Assembly (NCBI GenBank): GCA_905209865.1
Contig: CAJLUP010000005.1
Span: forward strand, 1-31,694
Reading direction: 5' to 3'
Length of the DNA stretch: 31,694 nucleotides
DNA from: an uncultured Lachnospiraceae bacterium
GTDB taxonomy: Bacteria; Bacillota; Clostridia; Lachnospirales; Lachnospiraceae
Part shown: piece after piece, positions 7,944-15,983 of the stretch
How the letters are laid out: every line of letters begins with the position of its first letter
Numbering within the stretch: position 1 is the stretch's first letter
Notes under the pieces: generated by a model
Seen by the model: the letters and a program-made list of their open reading frames with translations, nothing else
Told to the model about the DNA's origin: nothing
Database searches by the model: none
Translations under genes and position numbers: made by a program

Positions 7944-8497
7944 GTGATCATCTCCTTTTCCGTAATAATATAATCCACCCGTACATCATGTACGTCCGAC
8001 TCGATCTTTTCCACACATTGAAGATCAAATGCAATCGCTGCTTTTACGCAGTCTGCATCTTCCAAATAGGAATCATAATAACCCCCGCCGTATCCGATCC
8101 TGCCGCCGTATCTGTCAAAAGCAATCCCTGGTACAATCATAAGCATCTCTTGTTCCCCTTTTGAAACTTTCGGACACCATGCCCCAGGTTCCGGTATGTT
8201 ATAACACCCGGGCGCCAAATCCGACATACTTCGGATCAGAGCAAACTCCATATTCCTCTTCCCCGTCACCCGCGGAACAGCGACATGCTTTCCTCTCCGA
8301 AGAGATTCCTCCAATATCTCTTTCGTCGGAACTTCTTCCCCGAAAGAAACATAACAGCACACAATACGGGCGTCTCTATATATTGACGAGGAAAAAAGGC
8401 GCGCCGCGATGACGCGTCCCGCCTCTGCTCTTTCTGATTCAGACATCTCAGCCCGGAGTCTCCTCATAGATTTCCTAATGTCCTGTTTTGTTCCCAT
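7913..8497 (-). CDS. 5-formyltetrahydrofolate cyclo-ligase
   Basis: ATP-dependent enzyme that turns 5-formyl-THF into 5,10-methenyl-THF and so rescues a storage or by-product folate. The 194-residue protein has the family signature GIAFDRYGGRIGYGGGYYD (about residues 124-142), which binds ATP and substrate, and an N-terminal basic helix (KQDIRKSMRRLR). The ATG has GGAG seven bases upstream. It overlaps the preceding DUF896 gene by 23 bases and the following DUF4250 gene by 31, a very compact operon. Its one-carbon function fits with folD and fhs in the same window, though those are 20 kb away. Confidence 0.94.
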   Translation of the reverse strand: MGTKQDIRKSMRRLRAEMSESERAEAGRVIAARLFSSSIYRDARIVCCYVSFGEEVPTKEILEESLRRGKHVAVPRVTGKRNMEFALIRSMSDLAPGCYNIPEPGAWCPKVSKGEQEMLMIVPGIAFDRYGGRIGYGGGYYDSYLEDADCVKAAIAFDLQCVEKIESDVHDVRVDYIITEKEMITCHQDCRKIR

Positions 8498-8696
8498 ATT
8501 TTTCTCCGAGATTAATCACCCGTCCGTCTTTTTCTTCAATGTCTATATTATTAAGCTGGCTTCTTAAATTCCGTCTCACAGAATCCATATATTCTGTTCT
8601 CAAAATTTTCTGTTCTTTTTTCTCTGCTTCAGTCAATCCTTCTGCTTTTGATTTTCTGTATAATTCATTGATCCTTTCTATCTTCTGTTGATCCAT
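8475..8696 (-). CDS. DUF896 (YnzC-like) family small protein
   Basis: A 73-residue helical, charged protein. The stretch KIERINELYRKSKAEGLTEAEKKEQ (read in two halves), followed by LRTEYMDSVRRNLRSQL, is the conserved core of the DUF896 family, which includes Bacillus YnzC. The function is not established. It is the first gene behind the promoter at 8754-8782 and overlaps the cyclo-ligase gene by 23 bases. The basic RRNLRSQL segment would be compatible with RNA or nucleoprotein contact, but that is only a guess. Confidence 0.88.
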   Translation of the reverse strand: MDQQKIERINELYRKSKAEGLTEAEKKEQKILRTEYMDSVRRNLRSQLNNIDIEEKDGRVINLGEKYGNKTGH

Positions 8697-8753
8697 TGTA
8701 ATTCCTTTCGTACTCTAAATTTTCCTATGACACCTCTTATTTTACAGCTCTGT

Positions 8754-8782
8754 ATTATACACCATTTCTCCGATTCCGTCCA
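8754..8782 (-). promoter_or_regulatory. SigmaA promoter of the DUF896-miaB operon
   Basis: On the minus strand TGGACG (8777-8782), a 17-base spacer and a perfect TATAAT (8754-8759) lie about 57 bases before the DUF896 start. It sits inside the 140-base gap that separates the operon from the upstream BofC-like gene. Confidence 0.65.
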
Positions 8783-8836
8783 CCGTCATTGTGCCTCTGC
8801 TGTTTTCCCTGCCCATCACTTCCCCAACTGCCTGTT

Positions 8837-9217
8837 CTAACTTGAATAATTTTCCAAAAAAGCGTACAACTCTTCCACCGTTTCAATCCGCTTTCCTGAC
8901 GCAATTTCCTGCCGTACTTCTTGCGGAAGATCTGATGTTTGGATCTCCGTAAATTCATAAATTGTTTTTCGGTCATCTAGATACACAACGATAAATCCGT
9001 GAAGTTCCTGGAGATAGAATCCATTTTTTTCTTCTCCTTTTACTGCTTCACCTTCTGCTGCAATACTTTCCGTTTTTTCTGTTTCTTCTTTTCTTTCACT
9101 TAATTTTTCCATATGCCTGTCCATAGAATACTCATAAGACATCTTATATGCAAGCGTTATAAACAGGAGAAACACTGCTCCGGCACACAAAAAGCCGATC
9201 CTGTATTTTGAGTTCAT
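8837..9217 (-). CDS. Membrane-anchored protein with BofC-like C-terminal domain
   Basis: A 126-residue protein with one N-terminal transmembrane helix (about residues 7-25), a Glu/Lys-rich spacer (about 35-64) and a C-terminal domain containing GFYLQELHGFIVVYLDDRK and ELPFxxEI-like acidic segments. The C-terminus resembles the BofC C-terminal domain, which in Bacillus BofC acts in control of SigmaK processing; here the rest of BofC is missing. The ATG is preceded by AAAGGGG. It lies 62 bases after the SpoVB-like gene, in keeping with a sporulation setting. Function unproven; moderate confidence in the domain match. Confidence 0.6.
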   Translation of the reverse strand: MNSKYRIGFLCAGAVFLLFITLAYKMSYEYSMDRHMEKLSERKEETEKTESIAAEGEAVKGEEKNGFYLQELHGFIVVYLDDRKTIYEFTEIQTSDLPQEVRQEIASGKRIETVEELYAFLENYSS

Positions 9218-9279
9218 ATCATCTACCCCTTTTCTATACAGTATCAGCTTTTTTCTTGATTTTATTCACTTTATTTGTG

Positions 9280-10965
9280 CTATTCTTCCCTTGACGGCAT
9301 CAATCTCAACGTCTGACACCAGCCTAAGATCCGCGTTCCCATCGGAAGCGCCTGAATATCTTTCTCAGAAAGAGCGCCTAATTTCAAAATAAGGACTCCA
9401 TAAACGATGACTGCCACAAAAATTGCCAAAACCGTCGGAATCACTCTTCCTCCAATCAAACGATCCAGCCCAAAATGAACCCCATATGTGACAGCTCCCA
9501 TAATCGCAGAAGCGATCAACGGTTTTACAAAAGTTCTCCGAAGATTGATTCGAAATCCACATACTTGACGGATTTTTCTCTGATTCAAAACACACATAAT
9601 CACCGCAAACACAATATTGCTTCCCACAAGGGCATATACGTTCCATTTAAATACAGTCAGCATCAACATAAGCGCCCCTAAATGAATAACAAGAGCAGCG
9701 GCAGCATTCTTAGCCGGAGAGGATAAATAGTTTAATCCCTGTAAAACTGCGTTCGTAATCGTAGACCATCCATACAAAATGATCACTACAGATCCCAACA
9801 TCAAAAGCTGTGCCGGTACTTTTCCTGCATCATTATAAAGAAGCACCATGAGTGGAGATGCCAGAACAAGAAATCCCACGCAGCTTGGAAGAGTAATAAT
9901 CGTTGTCAGCCGAAGCGTCTGATCAATCTGATAATGCGTCTTTCTTTTATTTCTCGCCATTACGACTGTCGTAAGCGCCGGAACGATGGATGTACTCAGC
10001 GCATACGGAATCGACATCGGCACATTGATAAGGGGATCGTATTTTCCGGTATAGATTCCTTGCAGCGCCATATACTCACTTTCTGTAAATCCCTGTGCAT
10101 CCATAATATGATTGAAAATCGTAAGGTCTAATATCTGATTGATGTTATAGATCGCCGTACTGAAGATCACAGGAATCGCCGTCATGACAAGCACTTTCAA
10201 TATATGAGAGTAGGTTTCCTTTTCCTTTGTGTGATCTCTTTTGATCTGCCGGCGTATCCCGCCTTTAAAGATCCAAAGAACAAATAGCAGAAACAAAAGT
10301 CCTGCCGCCGCTCCGACTACTGTTCCCAGCGTACCGCCCGCAGCGCCGTAAGCCGGCCCCAAAAGCTTTTCTCCTGCCTTCTCGCCTGCGCGGCTTCCCA
10401 TTCCGAAGAGAACGCTTGCTCCTATAATACTTACAACCGCATTAATGATCTGTTCGATGATCTGCGACACTGCAGTCGGAACCATTGTTCCTAATCCTTG
10501 AAAATAACCTCTTAAGACTGCCATGACAGCAACGATCAGAAGTCCTGGTGCAAGAACTTTAAGTGCATAAATGCTAAAAGGCGCCTTCATCATATGCTCT
10601 GAAATCGCCCCTGCACCTAAAAAGATTGCAAGGGATATAATCAGACCTACAGAAACTGCAAACAGTAAGGAACATAAAAATACCCGGAATGCATTGCGCC
10701 GCTGCCCCACGGCCATTCTCACCGATACAAGCTTTGATACCGCAGTCGGAAGACTTAATGATGAGAGCATAAGTGCAATCGCATAAACCTGATAGGCATA
10801 TCCGTAAAACCCGTTTCCCTCATCTCCTAATATATTCGTCAAAGGGATCCGGTACACAACACCGATAATCTTTGTGATTACAACCGCTACAGCTAAAATC
10901 GACCCCTGCGCGATGTAATCCTCTCCCCTTGTTTTTTTTCTTCGATTTGCCTGTGTATCCTCCAT
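9280..10965 (-). CDS. SpoVB-like lipid-linked oligosaccharide flippase (MOP superfamily)
   Basis: Polytopic membrane protein of 561 aa with about 14 hydrophobic segments. The N-terminal pattern IAQGSILAVAVVITKIIGVV then YRIPLTNILGDEGNGFYGYAY is typical of the SpoVB/polysaccharide-transporter family, related to MurJ. SpoVB in Bacillus is needed for spore cortex synthesis, presumably by flipping peptidoglycan precursors. Many Clostridia carry several paralogues, so the exact substrate is open. The start at ATG 10965 has AAGGAG with seven bases spacing. Its frame follows ybeY by 42 bases, so it may belong to the yqfC-ybeY unit. Confidence 0.88.
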   Translation of the reverse strand: MEDTQANRRKKTRGEDYIAQGSILAVAVVITKIIGVVYRIPLTNILGDEGNGFYGYAYQVYAIALMLSSLSLPTAVSKLVSVRMAVGQRRNAFRVFLCSLLFAVSVGLIISLAIFLGAGAISEHMMKAPFSIYALKVLAPGLLIVAVMAVLRGYFQGLGTMVPTAVSQIIEQIINAVVSIIGASVLFGMGSRAGEKAGEKLLGPAYGAAGGTLGTVVGAAAGLLFLLFVLWIFKGGIRRQIKRDHTKEKETYSHILKVLVMTAIPVIFSTAIYNINQILDLTIFNHIMDAQGFTESEYMALQGIYTGKYDPLINVPMSIPYALSTSIVPALTTVVMARNKRKTHYQIDQTLRLTTIITLPSCVGFLVLASPLMVLLYNDAGKVPAQLLMLGSVVIILYGWSTITNAVLQGLNYLSSPAKNAAAALVIHLGALMLMLTVFKWNVYALVGSNIVFAVIMCVLNQRKIRQVCGFRINLRRTFVKPLIASAIMGAVTYGVHFGLDRLIGGRVIPTVLAIFVAVIVYGVLILKLGALSEKDIQALPMGTRILGWCQTLRLMPSREE

Positions 10966-11007
10966 AGTTGTTCTCCTTTTATCCAGTGATTTTGATCCTG
11001 CAAGCAT

Positions 11008-11502
11008 TTATCTTGTTATGTTTACAAGTTCCATAATCTTTCTTTGACGCGTCTCCATATCAATTCTTTCCTCTTCTTCCATATGGTCATATCCAAACAA
11101 ATGAAGCATACTATGCGCGATCAAAAATGCATATTCCCGAAGAGGAGAATGACCGTATTCTTCCGCCTGCGTAAATACTTTGTCTACTGAAATCACAATA
11201 TCGCCAAGCATCAGTTCCCCTGTCTCGGGATGAAACAAATCCATCTTGTCTTCCAAATGAGAAAAATCTCCCGGAGTGTCGTAATCTATCATCGGAAACG
11301 ACAGTACATCCGTAGTCCGGTCGATCTGACGGTGCGTCCGATTCATCTCTTTCATCTCCTCATCTGTTGTAAGGAGCAGATTAATCTCGGTTTCGTACGG
11401 ACATCCGACATAATCAAGCGCCGTTCCGATTACAAGTTTTGCAACTTCTTCCGCATCAAATGGCAGTTCTCTTTCCGTTTCTATTTCCATAAACAGACTC
11501 AT
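11008..11502 (-). CDS. ybeY: Endoribonuclease YbeY (rRNA maturation factor)
   Basis: Single-strand-specific metallo-endoribonuclease involved in 16S rRNA 3' maturation and ribosome quality control. The 164-residue protein has the zinc site H130-x3-H134-x5-H140 in AHSMLHLFGYDH and the upstream family motif TDVLSFP. The ATG is preceded by AGGAGG eight bases upstream and overlaps the phoH stop by four bases (ATGA), so the two are translationally coupled. The phoH-ybeY pairing is widely conserved in bacteria. Confidence 0.97.
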   Translation of the reverse strand: MSLFMEIETERELPFDAEEVAKLVIGTALDYVGCPYETEINLLLTTDEEMKEMNRTHRQIDRTTDVLSFPMIDYDTPGDFSHLEDKMDLFHPETGELMLGDIVISVDKVFTQAEEYGHSPLREYAFLIAHSMLHLFGYDHMEEEERIDMETRQRKIMELVNITR

Positions 11503-12494
11503 GCTTTTTTCCTCCTGCCATTTTTATTTTTCGGACTGTTCTTTTTCTCATATTCTTCATATGCACGGACAATCTTTTGTACAAGCGGATGTCTTACAAC
11601 ATCCTTGCTTGTCAGACTACAGATGCTTACACCTTCCAAATCCTTCACAACTTTGACTGCTACATCCAAACCAGAAACCGTTCCTGCCGGAAGGTCTTTT
11701 TGCGTAGAATCTCCCGTAACAACGACTTTTGATCCAAATCCGATTCTTGTCAAAAACATCTTCATTTGAGCCGGAGTCGTATTCTGCGCTTCATCAAGAA
11801 TAATAAACGCATTATCCAAAGTCCTTCCTCGCATATAAGCCAGCGGAGCGACTTCGATCAATCCTTTCTCCGAATTTTTCAAAAAACTTTCCGCTCCCAT
11901 AATCTGATAAAGAGCGTCATATAACGGCCGGAAATACGGATCGATCTTGCTTTGAAGATCTCCCGGAAGAAATCCGAGTTTTTCCCCTGCCTCGATTGCC
12001 GGACGAGTCAAGATGATCCTGCTTACGTCATTTCGCTTGAAAGCCGTAATCGCCATTGCCATTGCCAAATACGTCTTTCCTGTTCCCGCCGGACCAAGTC
12101 CGAACGTAATCATCCCATCTCTAATAGCATCTACGTATTTTTTCTGCCCAAGTGTTTTCGGCTTGATCGGCTTTCCCTGCAGCGTATGACAGATCAGATC
12201 TCTGTCAATCTCTACAATACCTTCCTCCTGATCTTCAAACACAAGAGAGATCGCATAATCCACATTCTGCTCCGTAATCGTATTACCGCGCCGTGACAGT
12301 TCCAAAAGCTGAGTCAATACCCGGCGAGTCTTCTCCGCCGCTGCGTTCTCTCCTACAATTTTCATATTGCCATCCCGTGCAATCAAAGTGACACGAAATG
12401 TCCGTTCTATTTTTTTTGCGTAAACGTCAAACTGCCCAAACACATTCGCCTCGTGCTCCGCAGGTATATCAATCATCAGTTCCGACAGACTCAT
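11499..12494 (-). CDS. phoH: PhoH family ATPase
   Basis: Cytoplasmic P-loop ATPase of the PhoH/PhoL type, 331 aa. A KH-like N-terminal part precedes the P-loop domain with Walker A GPAGTGKT (about residues 134-141) and Walker B ILDEAQN (about 232-238). The C-terminal tail is strongly basic (KKNSPKNKNGRRKKA). The biochemical role is uncertain; an RNA-related function is inferred from its constant partner ybeY. It starts 26 bases inside the end of yqfD, with AAAGGA ahead of the ATG. Confidence 0.94.
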   Translation of the reverse strand: MSLSELMIDIPAEHEANVFGQFDVYAKKIERTFRVTLIARDGNMKIVGENAAAEKTRRVLTQLLELSRRGNTITEQNVDYAISLVFEDQEEGIVEIDRDLICHTLQGKPIKPKTLGQKKYVDAIRDGMITFGLGPAGTGKTYLAMAMAITAFKRNDVSRIILTRPAIEAGEKLGFLPGDLQSKIDPYFRPLYDALYQIMGAESFLKNSEKGLIEVAPLAYMRGRTLDNAFIILDEAQNTTPAQMKMFLTRIGFGSKVVVTGDSTQKDLPAGTVSGLDVAVKVVKDLEGVSICSLTSKDVVRHPLVQKIVRAYEEYEKKNSPKNKNGRRKKA

Positions 12495-13716
12495 CCGATT
12501 CTTTCCTTTCGATCGTTTTTATTTCTGTATCTGCCTTCTCTGTAATCCTCTCATTCAAATAGAGTGTACCCATTGCTTTGGCAGATTTTTCATACAGATG
12601 TATTTTAACACTATTTTCTCTTATTTGAATACCTTTTTCCTGTAAATCTTTGCAAAATTGCTTAAAATCTTTACTCAAAAGTGATCTCATCTCTTCCTTT
12701 GTATATATTTTTTCACGAAAGTGATATGATCTAGCGCTTTCCATCCCATAAGAAATGGGAAGATAAAAATTTTCTCCTGCTTTCACGCCATATTTTTTTG
12801 ATGCGATTTCATATCGTTTCGACTTCATCTTTACGCTCCCTAAAGAAAGCTGTTTTCCGTTTATCTGCACAAAAATACGATGTTTTTCCGTTTTATCATA
12901 CACCTTTTCCTGATATGTTGCCGCTATTTCGTCTTCATACTCGATCTGCGTATCCGCAAAAATATCCGCATCCGAATGACAATATTTGTATCCGATCACT
13001 TCCATACTGTCATTGATGATTTCTACCCGTCCACTGACAAGGATATCACCTTTTTTCACAGTATCACCTATGTGTACCTGAGGCACGCCGGTTCTCGTTA
13101 CGATCTTTGTGATAACCCCGTCTGTAGATGCGATCAGATCAACTGCTTTCCCTTCTTCCTTTTCTTTCTCCTCGAAAGAATCTTCGTTCTCCTTAATCTG
13201 AATTTTCAGTCTGCTCCCGTCTACCGATGCAGAAACCCACACAATATCGTCGTATTCTGTACGAATTTCTTTTACGATCTTCTGACAATCCACTTCCTTT
13301 TTCAACATTCCCGCAAAAACGCCTTTCTCTCTCAAAAAGAGGGATAACGCTTCATCCGTCCGCGTTTCATTCCCCGTAAAATGGATATCCCATATAAATA
13401 CAGAATAAATCTGCAATAAAAAAAGACAAAGAAAAATCCCGGCAAAAAACAGTTTTCGGCTCCGGTTTTTATAAAGAAAAAAAGGAAAACCGTGCCGCTC
13501 TTTTACACAGACTTTCGTATGTGTTTTCTTCGCAAAAGAGCGGATCTTTTTAAAATCGGCTATGCTCATGCAAAGTTCATAGCAATGATCGCCATACGCC
13601 AGTCCCCATATCAAAATATGATGATAGGAACACATATTCAAAAATCGTTCCGGTGAATATCCTTTGATCTGAAGTTTCACATAACCTTTCAAATACCGAA
13701 TTGCTTTTTCAATCAT
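12469..13716 (-). CDS. yqfD: Sporulation protein YqfD
   Basis: A 415-residue protein of the YqfD family, which is SigmaE-controlled in Bacillus. The N-terminal cytoplasmic part (MIEKAIRYLKGYVKLQIKGY) is followed by one transmembrane helix (about residues 88-109) and a large extracytoplasmic domain with a barrel-sandwich-like stretch (TGVPQVHIGDTVKKGDILVSG, read in parts). The start overlaps the yqfC stop (TGATG) and has AGGAGGGG upstream, so yqfC and yqfD are coupled. The precise role in sporulation is unknown. Confidence 0.93.
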   Translation of the reverse strand: MIEKAIRYLKGYVKLQIKGYSPERFLNMCSYHHILIWGLAYGDHCYELCMSIADFKKIRSFAKKTHTKVCVKERHGFPFFLYKNRSRKLFFAGIFLCLFLLQIYSVFIWDIHFTGNETRTDEALSLFLREKGVFAGMLKKEVDCQKIVKEIRTEYDDIVWVSASVDGSRLKIQIKENEDSFEEKEKEEGKAVDLIASTDGVITKIVTRTGVPQVHIGDTVKKGDILVSGRVEIINDSMEVIGYKYCHSDADIFADTQIEYEDEIAATYQEKVYDKTEKHRIFVQINGKQLSLGSVKMKSKRYEIASKKYGVKAGENFYLPISYGMESARSYHFREKIYTKEEMRSLLSKDFKQFCKDLQEKGIQIRENSVKIHLYEKSAKAMGTLYLNERITEKADTEIKTIERKESDESVGTDD

Positions 13717-14000
13717 CAGGAATGCCTCCCCTCCTGAAACTCGATCAAAGTGATTCCCCCGGTAATCTTCATCTCATCATTCGTATAAAATTCAATTTCC
13801 AAATGTTCGCCTTTCAGTTGTATCTGTCCGTGCTTTGTCCTGACACGTACAATCGAATCTGTATATTCCGTAATCCCACTGTAGTTCTCAATACACACTT
13901 CTGTCGTACCAAGTACAGTAACGACGGAAGCTCCCATAACAACATCTTTTGGCATACTTGCAGCCGATGCCAGTTTCCTTTTTATCTGTTCTTTTTCCAT
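13716..14000 (-). CDS. yqfC: Sporulation protein YqfC
   Basis: A small protein (94 aa from ATG 14000) of the YqfC family, marked by PKDVVMGASVVTVLG, CIENYSGITEY and the C-terminal beta-rich EIEFYTNDEMKITGGI. It is the partner of yqfD, and both are SigmaE genes in Bacillus. The start is odd: I see no ribosome-binding site before ATG 14000, and the ATG follows directly on the T-run of the terminator hairpin of the preceding transcription unit. A GTG at 14015 lies inside the hairpin and is less likely. Confidence 0.9.
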   Translation of the reverse strand: MEKEQIKRKLASAASMPKDVVMGASVVTVLGTTEVCIENYSGITEYTDSIVRVRTKHGQIQLKGEHLEIEFYTNDEMKITGGITLIEFQEGRHS

Positions 14001-14052
14001 ATAAAAATGCCACACATACGCCTTTTATAGCAAGTATATGTGCGGCACTTTC
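14001..14052 (-). terminator. Terminator-like hairpin after the MATE-Dabb unit, abutting yqfC
   Basis: On the minus strand an 11-bp stem (TGCCGCACATA with TATGTGTGGCA, one G-U pair) and an 18-base loop are followed by TTTTT at 14002-14006. It stands about 55 bases after the Dabb gene stop and ends only a few bases before the yqfC ATG. It would separate the two units if yqfC is transcribed from a promoter inside or just after it. Confidence 0.65.
14033..14040 (-). promoter_or_regulatory. Possible SigmaE -10 box for yqfC
   Basis: CATATACT on the minus strand resembles the SigmaE -10 (CATACAnT, one change) and lies about 33 bases before the yqfC ATG, inside the 5' arm of the terminator-like hairpin. 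An ATA triplet upstream is about two bases too far for a standard -35, so the call is weak. yqfC-yqfD are SigmaE genes in Bacillus. Confidence 0.3.
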
Positions 14053-14106
14053 TGTCCTATTCTTTTTTCCTCTTCCAAAGAATTTCTTATCAAAATCTAT
14101 TCTATG

Positions 14107-14409
14107 CTATCCTTCATAATCAAGACATGCTCTCTCTGTCACAAATGGTCTTACATAAGTATCTGCTACAGCCACATGAGCCGGATGTTTTGCATAAACA
14201 GAAATATCCTCTGCCTTTTCCAATGTGCTCACAAGCGCCATATCATGTGTGCTTGATCCAAGCGGCTGTTCAACAAATTCAAGCGACAAAAGTCCCGGAA
14301 CTTTTCCGACGAGCGCCGTAAGGTTTTCTTTCATTTCTTTTTTCAATCCTGCTTTTTTACTTTCTTCTATTTCCGGTTTAAATTTCCACATTACAATATG
14401 ATATACCAT
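14107..14409 (-). CDS. Dabb family (stress-responsive alpha/beta-barrel) protein
   Basis: A 100-residue protein with the ferredoxin-like dimeric alpha/beta-barrel pattern: MVYHIVMWKFKPE at the N-terminus, a central GLLSLEFVEQ and the histidine-containing KHPAHVAVADTYVRPFV near the C-terminus. Members range from plant stress proteins to polyketide cyclases; no specific substrate can be read from the sequence. The start at ATG 14409 (GAGG upstream) is preferred over an extension to 14442. It follows the MATE gene by 44 bases and probably shares its transcript. Confidence 0.87.
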   Translation of the reverse strand: MVYHIVMWKFKPEIEESKKAGLKKEMKENLTALVGKVPGLLSLEFVEQPLGSSTHDMALVSTLEKAEDISVYAKHPAHVAVADTYVRPFVTERACLDYEG

Positions 14410-14453
14410 TTTTTCTTCCTCTTTTCTATTTTTAATATACATTTCCTAATTTC

Positions 14454-15836
14454 CTATGCAGTTTGCACTTCTCCGTTTCTCATAAAACGCAGTGCCTTTT
14501 TGAATCGTACGGTAAAAAGAATCGCCGTAAAAGTCACTGCCAACACATCCGCGACAGGTTCCGCCAAATAGACAGCCATCGTCTTATCAGAAGAAAACAG
14601 CGCCGGCATAATATAGACCAGCGGAAGTAAAAGAACAAACTTACGCATCACCGCCACAACGATTGATTCCGCAGCTCTTCCAAGTGCATTAAACGTCATC
14701 TGACACGCCATCTGAATTCCGAAAATCACCATGACCGCCATATAAATTCGAAGAGCTGTCCGGGTAAATACAATCAACTCTGCTTCTGTAGTAAACATTC
14801 CCACAAAAAAGTCTGGGAAGAGCATAACCGCACCCCACAAAATCGCTGAGTAGAAAAGACTTACTTTCAGCAGCAGTTTAAACGCGCCCTTTACCCGGTT
14901 TGCATTTCCTGCTCCATAATTATAACTGATGATCGGCTGTGCTCCCTGCCCTAATCCCTGGAGCGGAAGCATCGCAAACTGCATTACACTTGTCAGAATT
15001 GCCATTGCACTCACTGCTGTATCTCCTCCATATCTTTGAAGAGATGAATTAAAGCAAACTGAGATTACACTTTCACTTGCCTGCATAACAAAGGTTGCTA
15101 AACCAAGCGCCAAACAAGGAAAAATGATCGCCGGACGAAGAAGGAGATTTTCTTTTCGGATCTTTAGCAGCGTCTTCTTTCCCATCAAGAAAGAAACAAC
15201 CCAAATACAGGATAACGCCTGCGATATGATTGTTGCAAGGGCAGCTCCTTTCACACCCATTTTAAATCCGAAGATAAAGATCGGATCTAGCACAATATTG
15301 GAAACTGCACCGATCAAAACGGACAGCATTCCTGTCTTTGCAAATCCCTGAGCAGTGATAAACACATTCATTCCCAGCGTAAGTTCTACAAAAATCGTAC
15401 CGACGGCATAAATATTCATATAGCTGACCGCGTACTCGATGGACTCACTGCTGGCGCCAAACAGCATAAGCAGATCTCTGCTCCATATAAGGAGTACCGC
15501 CGTCAAAACAACAGAGATCATAATCTGCATTGAAAAACAGTTCCCGAGAATCTTCTCTGCTGTTTTATTATCTTTCTTTCCCATAAAAATTGACGCCCGA
15601 GGAGACCCTCCGTAACCTACAAGCGCCGCAAAGGCCGATACGAGCATGATCAACGGCATACACACTCCGACTCCGGCAAGTGCAGAAACTCCAACATTCG
15701 GAATGTGTCCGATATAGATCCTATCCACAAGGTTATACAGCATATTGATCAACTGTGCCGCCACCGTCGGAAGAGCTAGTTTTAAAAGCAATTTTCCGAT
15801 CGGCTCTTTTCCTAAGAACGCTTTTTCTTGTTCCAT
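14454..15836 (-). CDS. MATE family efflux transporter
   Basis: A 460-residue, 12-helix membrane protein of the multidrug and toxic compound extrusion family. The N-terminal LPTVAAQLINMLYNLVDRIYIG (read in two parts) and a second related half with LGQGAQPIISYNYGAGN are typical. Such carriers export cationic compounds using Na+ or H+ gradients. The substrate cannot be predicted; members of this subgroup (MepA/DinF-like) are numerous in Clostridia. It has its own promoter (15883-15910) and AGGAGATAAAAG in front of the ATG. The Dabb gene follows. Confidence 0.94.
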   Translation of the reverse strand: MEQEKAFLGKEPIGKLLLKLALPTVAAQLINMLYNLVDRIYIGHIPNVGVSALAGVGVCMPLIMLVSAFAALVGYGGSPRASIFMGKKDNKTAEKILGNCFSMQIMISVVLTAVLLIWSRDLLMLFGASSESIEYAVSYMNIYAVGTIFVELTLGMNVFITAQGFAKTGMLSVLIGAVSNIVLDPIFIFGFKMGVKGAALATIISQALSCIWVVSFLMGKKTLLKIRKENLLLRPAIIFPCLALGLATFVMQASESVISVCFNSSLQRYGGDTAVSAMAILTSVMQFAMLPLQGLGQGAQPIISYNYGAGNANRVKGAFKLLLKVSLFYSAILWGAVMLFPDFFVGMFTTEAELIVFTRTALRIYMAVMVIFGIQMACQMTFNALGRAAESIVVAVMRKFVLLLPLVYIMPALFSSDKTMAVYLAEPVADVLAVTFTAILFTVRFKKALRFMRNGEVQTA

Positions 15837-15882
15837 CTTTTATCTCCTGTCTCTCCATGATTGATTTTTAACCATAGAGAAC

Positions 15883-15910
15883 ATTATAATTCTTCTCCGT
15901 CAACTGTCAA
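15883..15910 (-). promoter_or_regulatory. SigmaA promoter of the MATE gene
   Basis: On the minus strand a perfect TTGACA (15905-15910) and a perfect TATAAT (15883-15888) are separated by 16 bases, about 47 bases before the MATE start codon. It lies downstream of the repeated element at 15984-16071, so that element is not part of the MATE leader made from this promoter. Confidence 0.8.
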
Positions 15911-15983
15911 GACAAAAACAGGATTTACCGGATACTGCGTCTTTGCACATTCTCTGTAATACCGCTCTATCTTTCCGTAATGT

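Noticed and set aside
8755..8838. Short minus-strand frame ending VDGIGEMVYNTEL after the BofC-like gene
   Set aside because: Only about 24 codons from its ATG; the promoter of the DUF896 operon lies inside it, and no homologue is known to me. It could be a remnant, but the evidence is too weak.
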